A stretch of 64,000 nt of DNA from Methylobacterium sp. AMS5 (GTDB taxonomy: Bacteria; Pseudomonadota; Alphaproteobacteria; Rhizobiales; Beijerinckiaceae), in the NCBI RefSeq assembly GCF_001542815.1, contig NZ_CP006992.1, forward strand, positions 3,291,501 to 3,355,500. The letters run 5' to 3'. The stretch's first letter is position 1, and each line of letters opens with the position of its first letter. Both the position numbers and the translations under genes were made by a program. The notes below the pieces were generated by a model. That model was not told the origin of the DNA and ran no database searches. It saw only the letters and a list, made by a program, of their open reading frames with translations. Of the stretch, positions 20,490 through 28,775 are shown piece by piece.

Positions 20490-20572
20490 GGCGCACGCCC
20501 GTTCGGATTCGCTGACATGACGGGCTCATCGCTCCCCGAGCCGAAGCCGGGCCACAACACTCACAGGTCGTC

Positions 20573-20710
20573 ATGCTGCATTTCGTTAGACCCCGTGAGG
20601 ACGAGTTCCCGGAGAGAGCTGTCTGGCCTCACATCAGCATTGCGACCTTGGACAAGATGCCCGCCAATTACGAACTGGTGGAAAGCGAGACGTCGATCCA
20701 CGCCCTTTGA
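20573..20710 (+). CDS. Possible short ORF of 45 residues
   Basis: ATG 20573 opens a 45-codon frame (MLHFVRPREDEFPERAV... IHAL). Third-position GC, about 73% by count, is lower than in neighbouring genes but not random. No homologue is recognised and no clear ribosome-binding site precedes it. It may be a real small protein, a decayed gene fragment or chance. The remainder of 20490-20763 shows nothing else. Confidence 0.25.
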   Translation: MLHFVRPREDEFPERAVWPHISIATLDKMPANYELVESETSIHAL

Positions 20711-20763
20711 AACAGTCACGGTGCATCACCCCGAGAGCCGGCGGCCGCGTTCGGGGCGATCCC

Positions 20764-21201
20764 TTACGCCGCCACCAGCAGCGCCGCCCCGGCGACCGCC
20801 GACAGGGCGAGCCGCAGGCGGCCCATCCAGACCGGGACCATGCCGCGGCGGGGAAGATCCTGATCGACGATGCCCCACAGCAGCACGAGCGCGCCGAGGA
20901 TCCGGAGATCCCAGGGCGGCGGCGCGGCGAGCGCCGCCCAGGCGAGCAGCGACGGCACGATCGCGAGCCCGTAATCGCGCCAGCCCGCCTCCCGTGCCGC
21001 CGCCGCCCCCCAGCGGATACCGCCGAGGAACGAGGCGATCACCGCGCCGTAGGCCGAGAGGATGGTGCGCGGCGACAATCCGATGGTGCCGAGCCCGACA
21101 TCCGTGCCGCTGACCGAAAGGGCCGCAAAACCCACGAACGGAATCAGCCCCGCGATGCCGAGAAGGACCGCGCTCGCGGGTACCGTGGTCAGCCGCCCCA
21201 T
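20764..21201 (-). CDS. DUF3429 family membrane protein
   Basis: The 145-residue product has about five hydrophobic segments: VLLGIAGLIPFVGFAALSV, a middle segment AYGAVIASFLGGIRWG, LAIVPSLLAWAALAA, ILGALVLLWGIVDQ and a C-terminal ALSAVAGAALLVAA. The AVIASFLGGIRWG motif is characteristic of DUF3429 proteins, of unknown function. ATG 21201 (MGRLTTVPAS) is preferred; the frame extends upstream to 21297 without quality sequence. It is divergent from the ClC channel gene. Confidence 0.82.
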   Translation of the reverse strand: MGRLTTVPASAVLLGIAGLIPFVGFAALSVSGTDVGLGTIGLSPRTILSAYGAVIASFLGGIRWGAAAAREAGWRDYGLAIVPSLLAWAALAAPPPWDLRILGALVLLWGIVDQDLPRRGMVPVWMGRLRLALSAVAGAALLVAA

Positions 21202-21513
21202 GCCGTCTCCCTGGCTGATTGCCGCGTGGCCCGGGTCTGCCGGATCCACGCCTCGCCCGCGTCGACCGCCGGCCGTTCGAGACCCGGCATGGGTCACCGG
21301 CAGCCGGGGGTGTCATGAAGCATTCTAAACGCGCAGATCCTCATCCATCCCGCAACCGAGACCATTTGTTGCAGCGCCCGGCCTCACTCTCCACACCGGA
21401 AGGGACCTTCGCGCCGGATCATCGGGCCGCGGCGATGGCCCCGCGCCGATTTCGCCGCCAGGGTGCGGGCGACACGGCCCATCCCACGGTCCATCCCTCG
21501 CGTGATCCGCCCC
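21202..21513. other. Divergent intergenic region between the DUF3429 and clc genes
   Basis: About 310 bp between divergent starts presumably hold both promoters. An in-frame GTG at 21463 could extend the ClC protein by 17 residues. I see no repeat, RNA gene or recognisable operator. Confidence 0.4.
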
Positions 21514-22839
21514 ATGCCGCTGCGACCCACGGACCTGAGACCAGCCCTGTCGCGGCTGCGCGGTGCCTCCGGCGATGCGTGGACGACCTGGCGCAGGCGG
21601 AGCCTGTTCCTGGTGGGCGGCGTCTGCGTCGGCTTGGCCGCGGTGCTGATGGCGAAGGCGGCCGATGCGGCGCAGGAGCTTTTCCGGCACGGGCTCCGCG
21701 CCTGGCCGGCCCTGGCGCTTCTGCTGTGCCCGGCCGGCTTCGCGCTCGCCGCATGGCTCGCCCGCACCGTCTTTCCGAACGCGCAGGGCTCGGGCATCCC
21801 GCAGGTGATCGCCGCCCGCGCGCTGGATGCCGGGTCTGCGCGCCGTGCGCTGGTCTCGCTCAAGGTCGCGGCGGGCAAGATCGTCGTGATGTGCCTCGGG
21901 CTCCTGTGCGGCGCCTCGATCGGTCGCGAAGGGCCGACCGTGCAGGTCGGCGCGGCGATCATGGCCGCCTTCGGAACTTTGAGCCCGGAGCGGATGCGCG
22001 GCCTGCTGCTCGCGGGCGGCGCGGCCGGGGTGGCGGCGGCCTTCAACACGCCGCTGGCCGGCATCGTCTTCGGCATCGAGGAACTCGGCCGGGCCTATGA
22101 CAGCCGCGGCAGCGCGCTGATCGTCGCCACCATCATCGCCGCCGGCCTGACCTCGCTCGCGATCCTCGGCGACTACACGTATTTCGGCACGTCGGACGCG
22201 CGGCTCTCGCTGGCCGCCGGCTGGCTCGCGGTGCCGCTGCTCGGGGTAGCGGGCGGCTTTGCGGGCGGCCTGTTCAGCCGCATCGTCATCGCGTTCGGTC
22301 GCGGCCTGCCGGGACGGGTGGGCGGGATGATCGGGCGCCGTCCCGTCGTGTTCGCCGGCCTGTGCGGGCTCGGCGTCGCCCTGTGCGGGCTCGCCTCCGG
22401 CGGCACCGTCTACGGCACCGGCTACGAGGAGGCGCGGGCGCTCCTCCATGCCGGCAACGACCCTCGCTGGGATTTCGCCCCGCTCAAATTCCTGGCGACC
22501 GTTCTGTCCTCGATCAGCGGCATCCCCGGCGGTCTGTTCGCGCCATCGCTGGCCGTCGGCGCCGGGCTGGGCGCGGAGGCGAGCCTGTTCCTGCCGGACG
22601 TGCCCGTCGGCGCGCTGGTGCTGATCGGCATGACCGCCTACCTCACCGGCGTGCTTCAGGCGCCGATCACCTCCTTCGTCATCGTCACCGAGATGACCCA
22701 GAACCACGCGATGATGATTCCGCTGATGCTCGCGGCGCTGGTCGCGGATGCGGTCTCGAAGCTGGTCTGCCGCGGCGGCCTCTATCATAGCTTGGCGGAG
22801 GTGCTGGTGCGGCGGGCGGCCGGAGAACGACCCGCGTAA
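21514..22839 (+). CDS. ClC-family chloride channel/antiporter
   Basis: The 441-residue polytopic protein has the four selectivity signatures of ClC proteins: AQGSGIPQ (GSGIP), ASIGREGPTVQVG with the gating Glu, FNTPLAGIVFGIEEL, and SGIPGGLFAPSLAVGAGLG (GxFxP). There is no cytoplasmic CBS domain. Bacterial members of this type are usually Cl-/H+ exchangers involved in acid tolerance or charge balance, or fluoride/other anion carriers; the motifs here are of the chloride type. The start is ATG 21514 (MPLRPTDLRP), with an in-frame GTG at 21463 possible. Confidence 0.93.
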   Translation: MPLRPTDLRPALSRLRGASGDAWTTWRRRSLFLVGGVCVGLAAVLMAKAADAAQELFRHGLRAWPALALLLCPAGFALAAWLARTVFPNAQGSGIPQVIAARALDAGSARRALVSLKVAAGKIVVMCLGLLCGASIGREGPTVQVGAAIMAAFGTLSPERMRGLLLAGGAAGVAAAFNTPLAGIVFGIEELGRAYDSRGSALIVATIIAAGLTSLAILGDYTYFGTSDARLSLAAGWLAVPLLGVAGGFAGGLFSRIVIAFGRGLPGRVGGMIGRRPVVFAGLCGLGVALCGLASGGTVYGTGYEEARALLHAGNDPRWDFAPLKFLATVLSSISGIPGGLFAPSLAVGAGLGAEASLFLPDVPVGALVLIGMTAYLTGVLQAPITSFVIVTEMTQNHAMMIPLMLAALVADAVSKLVCRGGLYHSLAEVLVRRAAGERPA

Positions 22840-22912
22840 AGCGCGGACCGCGACGGAACGCCGCCACCTCGTTGGCCGTTACTGCTCCGCTTTTGTTTCG
22901 GAGTGAACTGCC

Positions 22913-23092
22913 ATGACGCTTCTCAAGTGGGCTGCTATCGCCTTCGTTATCTCGCTCGTCGCCGGCGGCCTCGGCTTCACCGGCATCGCCTCCGGCGCGA
23001 GTTCGATCGCCCGCATCCTGTTCGGCCTGTTCCTGGTGCTCGCCATCGTCATCGTAGTGATCGCGCTGGCCATCGGTCAGGCAGTGTTCTGA
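22913..23092 (+). CDS. DUF1328 small membrane protein
   Basis: A 59-residue protein with two hydrophobic segments: [22 protein letters not shown] then [23 protein letters not shown]. The MTLLKWA..FLVISLVAG pattern is the DUF1328/YtjA family, small inner-membrane proteins of unknown role often stress-induced. ATG 22913 is preceded by GGAGTGAACTGCC, a good ribosome-binding site. It stops 18 bp before the SDR gene start, so the two are probably co-transcribed. Confidence 0.88.
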   Translation: MTLLKWAAIAFVISLVAGGLGFTGIASGASSIARILFGLFLVLAIVIVVIALAIGQAVF

Positions 23093-23109
23093 GCCGCCGG
23101 CCCGGACCC

Positions 23110-23955
23110 GTGCGCCTCGACGGTCGCACCGCCCTCGTCACCGGCGCCTCCTCCGGGATCGGCGCCGAGACGGCCCTCGGGCTCGCCCGCCTTGGAGCGC
23201 GGGTCGGCCTGGTCGGGCGCGACCGCGAGCGTACGGAACGCGCCGCCGCGCATCTGCGCCGGGAGACCGGCGGCGCGGCGGACGTCTTTCTCGCCGACCT
23301 GTCGAGCCAAGCCGAGATCCGCCGCTTGGCGAGCGAGGTGCGGGCGCGCTACCCCGCCCTCGACCTCCTCGTGAACAATGCCGGCGCGATTTTCTCGGAG
23401 CGCCACGTCACGGCCGACGGGATCGAGCGAACCTGGGCCCTCGACCATCTCGCCTACGTGCTGCTGACGCACGAGCTGCGTCGCCCGCTCGAAGCCGCGC
23501 CCCGCGCCCGCATCGTCAACCTCGCCTCCGCCGCCCATACCCGCGGGCGCATCGACTTCGACAATCTCGGCGGCGAGCGCCGCTACGCGGCGATGAAGGC
23601 CTATGCCCAGGCCAAGCTCGGCAACGTGCTGTTCACCTATGCGCTCGCCCGGCGGCTGGCCGGAAGCGGCATCACCGTCAACGCGGTGCATCCGGGCGTC
23701 GTGGCGAGCGATTTCGCCAAGAACACGAAGGGCGGGCTCGGCTTCGCCTGGAGCCTGATCCGCCCGTTCCTGATCTCGACCGAGGCCGGCGCCAAGACCT
23801 CGCTCCACGTCGCCACGGCGCCCGAACTCGACGGCGTGAGCGGGCGCTACTTCGCCAAGAGCCGCGAGACCGCCTCGTCCGCCCGCAGCCGGGACGAGGC
23901 GTTGCAGGAGCGGGTCTGGGCCCTGAGCCGGCGCCAGACCGGAATCGAGGGATGA
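23110..23955 (+). CDS. Short-chain dehydrogenase/reductase (retinol-dehydrogenase-like)
   Basis: The 281-residue SDR has the cofactor motif TGASSGIG, LLVNNAGAI, the catalytic Ser in IVNLASAAHT and YxxxK as YAQAK. The later VHPGVVASDF is typical of the retinol-dehydrogenase/WW-oxidoreductase-like group. An Arg in VGRDRER after beta-2 suggests NADP preference. The start is GTG 23110 (MRLDGRTALVTG), 18 bp after the DUF1328 stop. Substrate unknown. A palindromic repeat follows 28 bp after the stop. Confidence 0.9.
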   Translation: MRLDGRTALVTGASSGIGAETALGLARLGARVGLVGRDRERTERAAAHLRRETGGAADVFLADLSSQAEIRRLASEVRARYPALDLLVNNAGAIFSERHVTADGIERTWALDHLAYVLLTHELRRPLEAAPRARIVNLASAAHTRGRIDFDNLGGERRYAAMKAYAQAKLGNVLFTYALARRLAGSGITVNAVHPGVVASDFAKNTKGGLGFAWSLIRPFLISTEAGAKTSLHVATAPELDGVSGRYFAKSRETASSARSRDEALQERVWALSRRQTGIEG

Positions 23956-23983
23956 CCCGGCTTCCGCTCGGTCGCCGTGGTGT

Positions 23984-24058
23984 CCCTCACAAAACTCTCG
24001 CCGCGCTGTCGTCGCCAGAGCGAGAACGGTCAGAGACCGGGAGTTTTGTGCGGCACTC
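23984..24058. repeat. Intergenic palindromic repeat, copy 1
   Basis: Perfect 10-bp outer arms CACAAAACTC (23988-23997) and GAGTTTTGTG (24041-24050) enclose a 43-bp core. The core segment 24001-24039 is 36/39 identical to 44845-44883 and 34/39 identical to the reverse complement of 30818-30856. It lies between two convergent genes, ending one base before the stop of the next, and could serve as a bidirectional terminator. It belongs to a repeat family in this genome. Confidence 0.85.
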
Positions 24059-24274
24059 TTACTCGGCACCCTTCTTCGCGTTGTTCTCCTTGCTCTTCTG
24101 CATGTGGGCGCGTCGGTTCTCTTCGAACTCATCGACGCTCGACGGATTGTTCGTCGCCGCGCTTGCAGGTTGAGCTTTGCTCCCCTTGGCGCTTTCGGCC
24201 TGTACGATCGTCGGCAGAGCCGCAGCCCCGGCAACGACGGCAGCAGCGATCAGGAGCTTGGAAACATGCATCAT
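24059..24274 (-). CDS. Small secreted hypothetical protein
   Basis: The 71-residue product has a clear signal peptide (basic start, then LLIAAAVVAGAAALPTIVQA, cleavage after QA). The mature peptide is about 45 residues, hydrophilic and charged (SVDEFEENRRAHMQKSKENNAKKGAE), probably helical or disordered, periplasmic. GGGAGG eight bases before the first of two ATGs supports start 24274. The upstream DNA is unusually AT-rich and carries an inverted repeat. No homologue recognised. Confidence 0.75.
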   Translation of the reverse strand: MMHVSKLLIAAAVVAGAAALPTIVQAESAKGSKAQPASAATNNPSSVDEFEENRRAHMQKSKENNAKKGAE

Positions 24275-24336
24275 CGTTGAAACCTCCCTTAGTTACCTAA
24301 ATATAATGCAGCATTTTCAGGTCGATGCAATATACG

Positions 24337-24390
24337 TCTGCACAATTCAGCTATTTATAAAAATATTATAATCTTATATTATTGTGCAGA
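24337..24390. promoter_or_regulatory. Inverted repeat around an A/T-rich core
   Basis: TCTGCACAAT (24337-24346) and its exact complement ATTGTGCAGA (24381-24390) flank 34 bp that are almost entirely A/T. A further TGTGCAGATT follows directly. The element is 63-116 bp upstream of the small secreted protein gene, in the promoter region, and about 90 bp after the thiL stop. In a roughly 70% GC genome such a core stands out. It could be an operator pair, a DNA-bending or nucleoid-protein site, or a terminator/promoter structure. Confidence 0.6.
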
Positions 24391-24476
24391 TGTGCAGATT
24401 TCGTGAAATATAGCATTCAGAACAGAACCGTGATCTCGAACTGAACGTTTCGGGCCGCCAAGGGGGAGATGCTGCT

Positions 24477-25454
24477 TCAGAAGTGGCTGAACGAGGCGCG
24501 CGCAAAGCCCATCTCGCGCCCGTGCGCATCGTGAAAGCGAGGCGGTCCGTCGCCGGCTTCCACGGTGCCGATCTCGGCAACGGGTATCCCGGCGGCCCGG
24601 GCCTCGGCCAGGAACGCACCCACGGAGCCGGGCGGCACCGCGCAGAGGATCTCGTAATCGTCCCCACCGGTCAGGGCCGTATCGAGTCGGCTGGCATCGC
24701 CGGAGATGGCCGCCTGCGCGGCCGGCGAGAGCGGCACCGCCGGCACGTCGATCCGGGCGGTCAGGCCGATGCCGGCGAACATCTTCGTCAGATCGCCCGC
24801 CAATCCGTCCGAGACGTCCATGGCCGCGCGGGCGTGGCGCCGCAGCACGGGGCCGAGCGCCAGCCGCGGGCGCGGGTGAAGGTAGCGATCGAGGAGCGCA
24901 TCGCGGTGGAGGGGGGCCAGCGCGGGATCGGGCGTCAGCCGCAGGGCGAGGCCCAAAGCCGCGTCGCCGATGGTGCCGCTGACGCAGAGCCGGTCGCCCG
25001 CCTGAGCCGCCTGCCGCCGCAGGATCCCGCCGGCCGGCACCTCGCCGAAGGCGGTCACGCCGATCAGCGCCGGGCCGCCGGAGCGCACGGTGTCACCGCC
25101 CAGCAGCGGGCAGCCATGGGCATGGCTTGCCGCGCCGAGTCCCTCGGCGAAACCCGCGAGCCACGCTTCGGTCCAATCGTCCGGCAGCGCGAGGGTCAGG
25201 AGGAAGCCGCGCGGGCGGGCGCCCTTGGCGGCGAGATCCGACAGGTTTACGCCGAGCGCCTTGTTGGCGATGGAGCCGGGCGGGTCATCGGGGAAGTAAT
25301 GCACGCCGGCCACGATGGCGTCGGCGGTCACCACGAGGTCGTGGCCGGGCGTCGGCGTCAGGCTCGCGGCGTCGTCGCGCAGGCCCTCGGCGCCGGGGCC
25401 GCTGAGCGGCGCGAAGTAGCGCGCGATCAGCGCCTCCTCGCCCGCGCGCGCCAT
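24477..25454 (-). CDS. thiL: Thiamine-monophosphate kinase
   Basis: The 325-residue product phosphorylates thiamine monophosphate to the active pyrophosphate. ThiL/PurM-family motifs are visible: EEALIARYFAPL at the N-terminus, LTPTPGHDLVVTADAIVAGVHYF, NLSDLAAKGARPRGFLLTLALP, PLLGGDTVRSGGP and AAMDVSDGLAGDLTKM, which form the Mg-ATP and substrate sites. The start lies 5 bp after the nusB stop, in the conserved alphaproteobacterial order ribH-nusB-thiL. Confidence 0.95.
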   Translation of the reverse strand: MARAGEEALIARYFAPLSGPGAEGLRDDAASLTPTPGHDLVVTADAIVAGVHYFPDDPPGSIANKALGVNLSDLAAKGARPRGFLLTLALPDDWTEAWLAGFAEGLGAASHAHGCPLLGGDTVRSGGPALIGVTAFGEVPAGGILRRQAAQAGDRLCVSGTIGDAALGLALRLTPDPALAPLHRDALLDRYLHPRPRLALGPVLRRHARAAMDVSDGLAGDLTKMFAGIGLTARIDVPAVPLSPAAQAAISGDASRLDTALTGGDDYEILCAVPPGSVGAFLAEARAAGIPVAEIGTVEAGDGPPRFHDAHGREMGFARASFSHF

Positions 25455-25459
25455 TCCGG

Positions 25460-25981
25460 TCAGCCCTTCTTCGCCGTCGCCGGGCCGGGAGCGGCCGGAA
25501 TGCCGAACTCGGTGGAGCGCACCTCGCGGCCGACCCGGTCGAGCACGGCGTTGACCATGCCCGGCTCGTCGCCGCCGTAGAAGCTGTAGGCGACCTCGAC
25601 ATATTGCGAGATCGCGGCGCGGGCCGGCACGTCGCGGCGGAACATCAGCTCATAGGCGCCCGCCCGCAGGATGGCGCGCAGCACCGCTTCCAGCCGGCGC
25701 AGCGGCCAGCCCTTCGCCAGCGCCGTGTCGAGCTTCGGGTCGATGGCGCGCTGTTCCTCCACGGCACCACGGAGCACGTCGCGGAAGAACGCGATCTCGG
25801 CCGGGGGGTGGACGACACCGTCGACCTCCTGACCGATCCAGAAGGCCTCGAACTCGGCCAGCGCCTCGATCACGCCCTTGTCCGAGATCTCCATCTCGTA
25901 GAGCGCCTGCACCACGGCGAGGCGGGCGCCGGTGCGGGCGTTCGGCTTCGGTTGGGCCGGTGTCGCGGCGGGGTCTGTCAT
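25460..25981 (-). CDS. nusB: Transcription antitermination factor NusB
   Basis: The 173-residue all-helical protein begins with [15 protein letters not shown] and ends with [22 protein letters not shown], both typical of NusB. With NusE (S10) it binds boxA to promote rRNA antitermination. The N-terminal 17 residues are a low-complexity Pro/Ala extension common in alphaproteobacteria. The gene overlaps ribH by 4 bp (ATGA), so the two are translationally coupled. Confidence 0.94.
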   Translation of the reverse strand: MTDPAATPAQPKPNARTGARLAVVQALYEMEISDKGVIEALAEFEAFWIGQEVDGVVHPPAEIAFFRDVLRGAVEEQRAIDPKLDTALAKGWPLRRLEAVLRAILRAGAYELMFRRDVPARAAISQYVEVAYSFYGGDEPGMVNAVLDRVGREVRSTEFGIPAAPGPATAKKG

Positions 25982-26511
25982 CGGGCGGGTTCCAGATTGG
26001 CGGCGCGCTTGATGGCGAGGAGGCTCAGGGCCGCCTCCGCTGCACCGCCGCCCTTGTTCATGTCGGAGACCCGGGCGCGGGCGAGCGCCTGCTCCATGGT
26101 CTCCACGGTGAGGATGCCGTTGCCGAGCGGCAGGTGCTCGGCCACGGAAAGGTCCATCAGCGCGCGGGCGCTCTCGCCCGCGACGATGTCGTAGTGGCCG
26201 GTCTCGCCGCGGATGACGCAGCCAAGCGCCACCGCCGCATCGTAGGGGCCGCCGGCCTTGCGGCCGGCATCCATCAGGATCGCGATGGCGGCGGGGATCT
26301 CGAGGGCGCCCGGCACCGTGAACACCCGCGCCTCGGCGCCGACCGCCTCGATCGCCGCGCGGGCACCCGCCAGCAATTCGTCGGCGATGTCGTCGTAGTA
26401 GCGCGCCTCGACCACCAGCACGCGGGTGCCGACGAGGCTTTCGAGGATGCTCTCAGGGCTGTCCTTGGGGCTGTCCTTGGGCGCGTCCGCGTCCCGGCGT
26501 TGGGAGACCAT
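25978..26511 (-). CDS. ribH: 6,7-dimethyl-8-ribityllumazine synthase
   Basis: The 177-residue product condenses ribulose-derived dihydroxybutanone phosphate with the pyrimidine intermediate in riboflavin synthesis. Signatures: [50 protein letters not shown] and [19 protein letters not shown]. The first 25 or so residues are a hydrophilic extension with a repeated KDSP. In related genomes ribE lies directly upstream; here 4.4 kb separates them. Confidence 0.95.
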   Translation of the reverse strand: MVSQRRDADAPKDSPKDSPESILESLVGTRVLVVEARYYDDIADELLAGARAAIEAVGAEARVFTVPGALEIPAAIAILMDAGRKAGGPYDAAVALGCVIRGETGHYDIVAGESARALMDLSVAEHLPLGNGILTVETMEQALARARVSDMNKGGGAAEAALSLLAIKRAANLEPAR

Positions 26512-26823
26512 GCGACTGTCGTTCCGGGGCGAGTTGACGAAAGTTCGGGGCGGGCCGGAGGGTTAGCCCAAGTGGCGCGGGCTCCACAAGCGGCACGGGG
26601 CGCGACGGGTGCACGACCGGGGCACATGTTCCGGCCCGGAGAAGCGTCGCCTTTCCGCCGGATCGAAAAGGTTTGATCAATCAAATCAGGCGGAAGTACC
26701 GCCGCCACAACCTGCGATGCCCCTTATTAACCGGACCGAAGTCGATCCCGGCAATAGACTGTCGAACGCAAATTTGCGGGCCCTCGACCATCGATCCCGC
26801 ACTGGAAACGGGAGTTATCCAGC
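26512..26823. other. Divergent intergenic region between ribH and the HAD-UbiA gene
   Basis: About 310 bp between divergent genes, with a less GC-rich patch around 26670-26770. It must contain the ribH-nusB-thiL promoter now that the operon is separated from ribE. I found no FMN riboswitch pattern and no RNA gene. Confidence 0.45.
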
Positions 26824-28350
26824 ATGGCGACGGCGCAGGCGCGAAGGGCAAAGACGGCCCCGGCCCGGACAGAGGACGCGGCCTCGGCACCGCGGCCGGT
26901 GCCGCTGGTGATCGACCTCGACGGCACGCTGCTGCGCACGGACCTTCTCCTGGAAGGAATCATCGCGCTGCTGCGGCGCAACCCGCTGATGCTGCTGGTG
27001 ATGCTGCTGTGGCTGCCGCGGGGACGCGCCTTCTTCAAGCGCCGCATCGCGGAAGGCGCCGTGCTCGACGTCACGTCCTTGCCGGTCAACGCGGCGCTGC
27101 TCGCCCATATCGAGGCGCAGAAGGCGGCGGGCCAGGCGATCGTGCTCGCCACCGCCGCCGACGAGTTGATGGCTCTGCGCGCCCTGAGGCGTTTTCCCGT
27201 CTTCGACCGGGTGGTGGCGAGCGACGGGGTGCGGAACCTCAAGGGGGAGACGAAGGCCGCGCAACTCCGGGCGCTCTACCCGCAGGGCTTCGACTATGCG
27301 GGCGATGCCAGGGCCGACCTTCCGGTCTGGGTCGCGGCACGGCGGGTGATCGTCGTGGGAGCCTCCGGTTCCGTACTCCGCGCGGCGCGGCGGCTCGGCA
27401 AGCCGGTCGAGGAATTTCCCGCCGCCTCGCGTTCGCGCGCACTGCTCAAGGCCCTGCGCCTGCACCAATGGGCCAAGAATGCCCTGGTCTTCGTGCCGCT
27501 CGTCCTCGGCGGCCGGGCCGGGGACGCGTTAGCCTGGGGGAGCGCAGGCCTGGCCTTCCTCGCGCTCGGCCTCGTCGCCTCGGCGAGCTACCTGCTGAAC
27601 GACCTCCTCGACCTCTCCCACGACCGGGCGCACTGGTCGAAGCGCGAGCGCCCCCTGGCGAGCGGCCGGCTTCCCATCGCCACCGGTCTGGCGGCGATGG
27701 TGCTCGGCCTCGTGGGCGGGCTGGCGGTCGCGGCCTGGGCGGGGGCGGCGGTGCTCACCGGCGTGCTCGCCTATCTCGTCCTGACGCTGACCTACTCCGC
27801 ATGGCTCAAGCGGGTGCCGATGCTCGATGCGCTGACGCTCGGGAGCCTGTTCTCGCTGCGCATCGCGGTCGGCGTCGCGGCGGTCGCGGTGGCGTGGTCG
27901 CCCTGGCTCCTGACCTTCTCGATGTTCCTGTTCACCTCGCTGTCCTTCGCCAAGCGCCACACGGAGCTGCGCGGGGCCGCGCGGCGCGGCCAGGCCGGCA
28001 CCATCGCCGGGCGCGGCTATGAGCCGGCGGACGAGCCGGTGGTGCTCGCCTTCGGCGTCGCCTCGGGGCTCGCCAGCGTCGTCATCTTCATCCTGTATCT
28101 CGCCAACGAGGCGTTCCGCCACGCCGTGCTCGCCGCGCCGCTGGCCCTGTGGAGCTTCCCGCTGATCCTCGTCCTGTTCATGAGCCGGATCTGGTTGCTG
28201 GCGGGCCGCGACGCGCTCCACGACGACCCGGTCGCCTTCGCGGTCAAGGACCGCCCGAGCCTCGTGCTCGCGGGTATGGCCGGTCTCGCCTTCGCGGTGG
28301 CGGCCTTCGGCCTGCCGCCCGGCCTCCTCCCAGGAGAGTTCGGGCTGTGA
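26824..28350 (+). CDS. HAD phosphatase-UbiA prenyltransferase fusion (DPPR-synthase-like)
   Basis: The 508-residue protein has two parts. Residues 26-205 are a HAD-type phosphatase: IDLDGTLLRTD with Asp31/Asp33, LATAA, LKGETKA and GDARADLPVW (motif IV). Residues 205-508 are a polytopic UbiA-fold prenyltransferase with LHQWAKNALVFVPLV, the Asp-rich NDLLDLSHDRAHWSKRERP (Asn259 to Arg276) and YSAWLKRVPMLDALTL. These match mycobacterial decaprenyl-phosphate phosphoribosyltransferase (Rv3806c type) better than quinone-synthesis UbiA. Inference: it transfers phosphoribose from PRPP to a polyprenyl phosphate and removes the 5-phosphate. It overlaps the GtrA gene by 1 bp (TGATG). Confidence 0.85.
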   Translation: MATAQARRAKTAPARTEDAASAPRPVPLVIDLDGTLLRTDLLLEGIIALLRRNPLMLLVMLLWLPRGRAFFKRRIAEGAVLDVTSLPVNAALLAHIEAQKAAGQAIVLATAADELMALRALRRFPVFDRVVASDGVRNLKGETKAAQLRALYPQGFDYAGDARADLPVWVAARRVIVVGASGSVLRAARRLGKPVEEFPAASRSRALLKALRLHQWAKNALVFVPLVLGGRAGDALAWGSAGLAFLALGLVASASYLLNDLLDLSHDRAHWSKRERPLASGRLPIATGLAAMVLGLVGGLAVAAWAGAAVLTGVLAYLVLTLTYSAWLKRVPMLDALTLGSLFSLRIAVGVAAVAVAWSPWLLTFSMFLFTSLSFAKRHTELRGAARRGQAGTIAGRGYEPADEPVVLAFGVASGLASVVIFILYLANEAFRHAVLAAPLALWSFPLILVLFMSRIWLLAGRDALHDDPVAFAVKDRPSLVLAGMAGLAFAVAAFGLPPGLLPGEFGL

Positions 28351-28775
28351 TGCGAAGCGAGGTCGTCCGGTTCCTGATCGCGGGCGGCTCGGCGGCGGCG
28401 ATCAACTGGCTCGCGCGGATCCTGCTCTCGTTGGTGATACCGTTCGAGGCGGCCCTGATCGTGGCCTACGGCATCGGCATGGCTGCCGGCTTCTGGCTCT
28501 ACCGCGCCTTCGTGTTCCGGGCGGCCTCGCACGGGTCGCTGCGCGGGCAACTCGCCCTGTTCCTCGCGGTCAACGCCGTCGGCGCGGCCGTGGTCCTCGC
28601 GGTCAGCACGCTGATGATCGACGGCCTGACCGGCCTGCTGCCGGATCTGAGCCCGGCCGTGGCGCAAGCCCTCGGCCACGGCGTCGGCATCGCCGTCGGC
28701 GCCGTGGCGAACTATCTCGGCCACCGGCTTCTCACCTTCGGCGCAACCCTGCGGCCTCAGCCTCAGAGCCGGTAG
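28350..28775 (+). CDS. GtrA-family membrane protein
   Basis: The 141-residue protein has four transmembrane helices (FLIAGGSAAAINWLARILL, ALIVAYGIGMAAGFWLYR, LALFLAVNAVGAAVVLAVS, GVGIAVGAVANYLGHRLLTF), with the family hallmarks at the first and last. GtrA proteins are proposed to flip or anchor polyprenyl-linked sugars; mycobacterial Rv3789, beside the DPPR pathway genes, is one. The coupling to the upstream HAD-UbiA gene (TGATG) supports a shared lipid-linked pentose function. Its last 13 bp overlap the convergent glycosyltransferase gene. Confidence 0.9.
   Translation: MRSEVVRFLIAGGSAAAINWLARILLSLVIPFEAALIVAYGIGMAAGFWLYRAFVFRAASHGSLRGQLALFLAVNAVGAAVVLAVSTLMIDGLTGLLPDLSPAVAQALGHGVGIAVGAVANYLGHRLLTFGATLRPQPQSR

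Noticed and set aside
26512..26823. Possible FMN riboswitch before ribH
   Set aside because: No FMN-aptamer junction sequences are recognisable on either strand.
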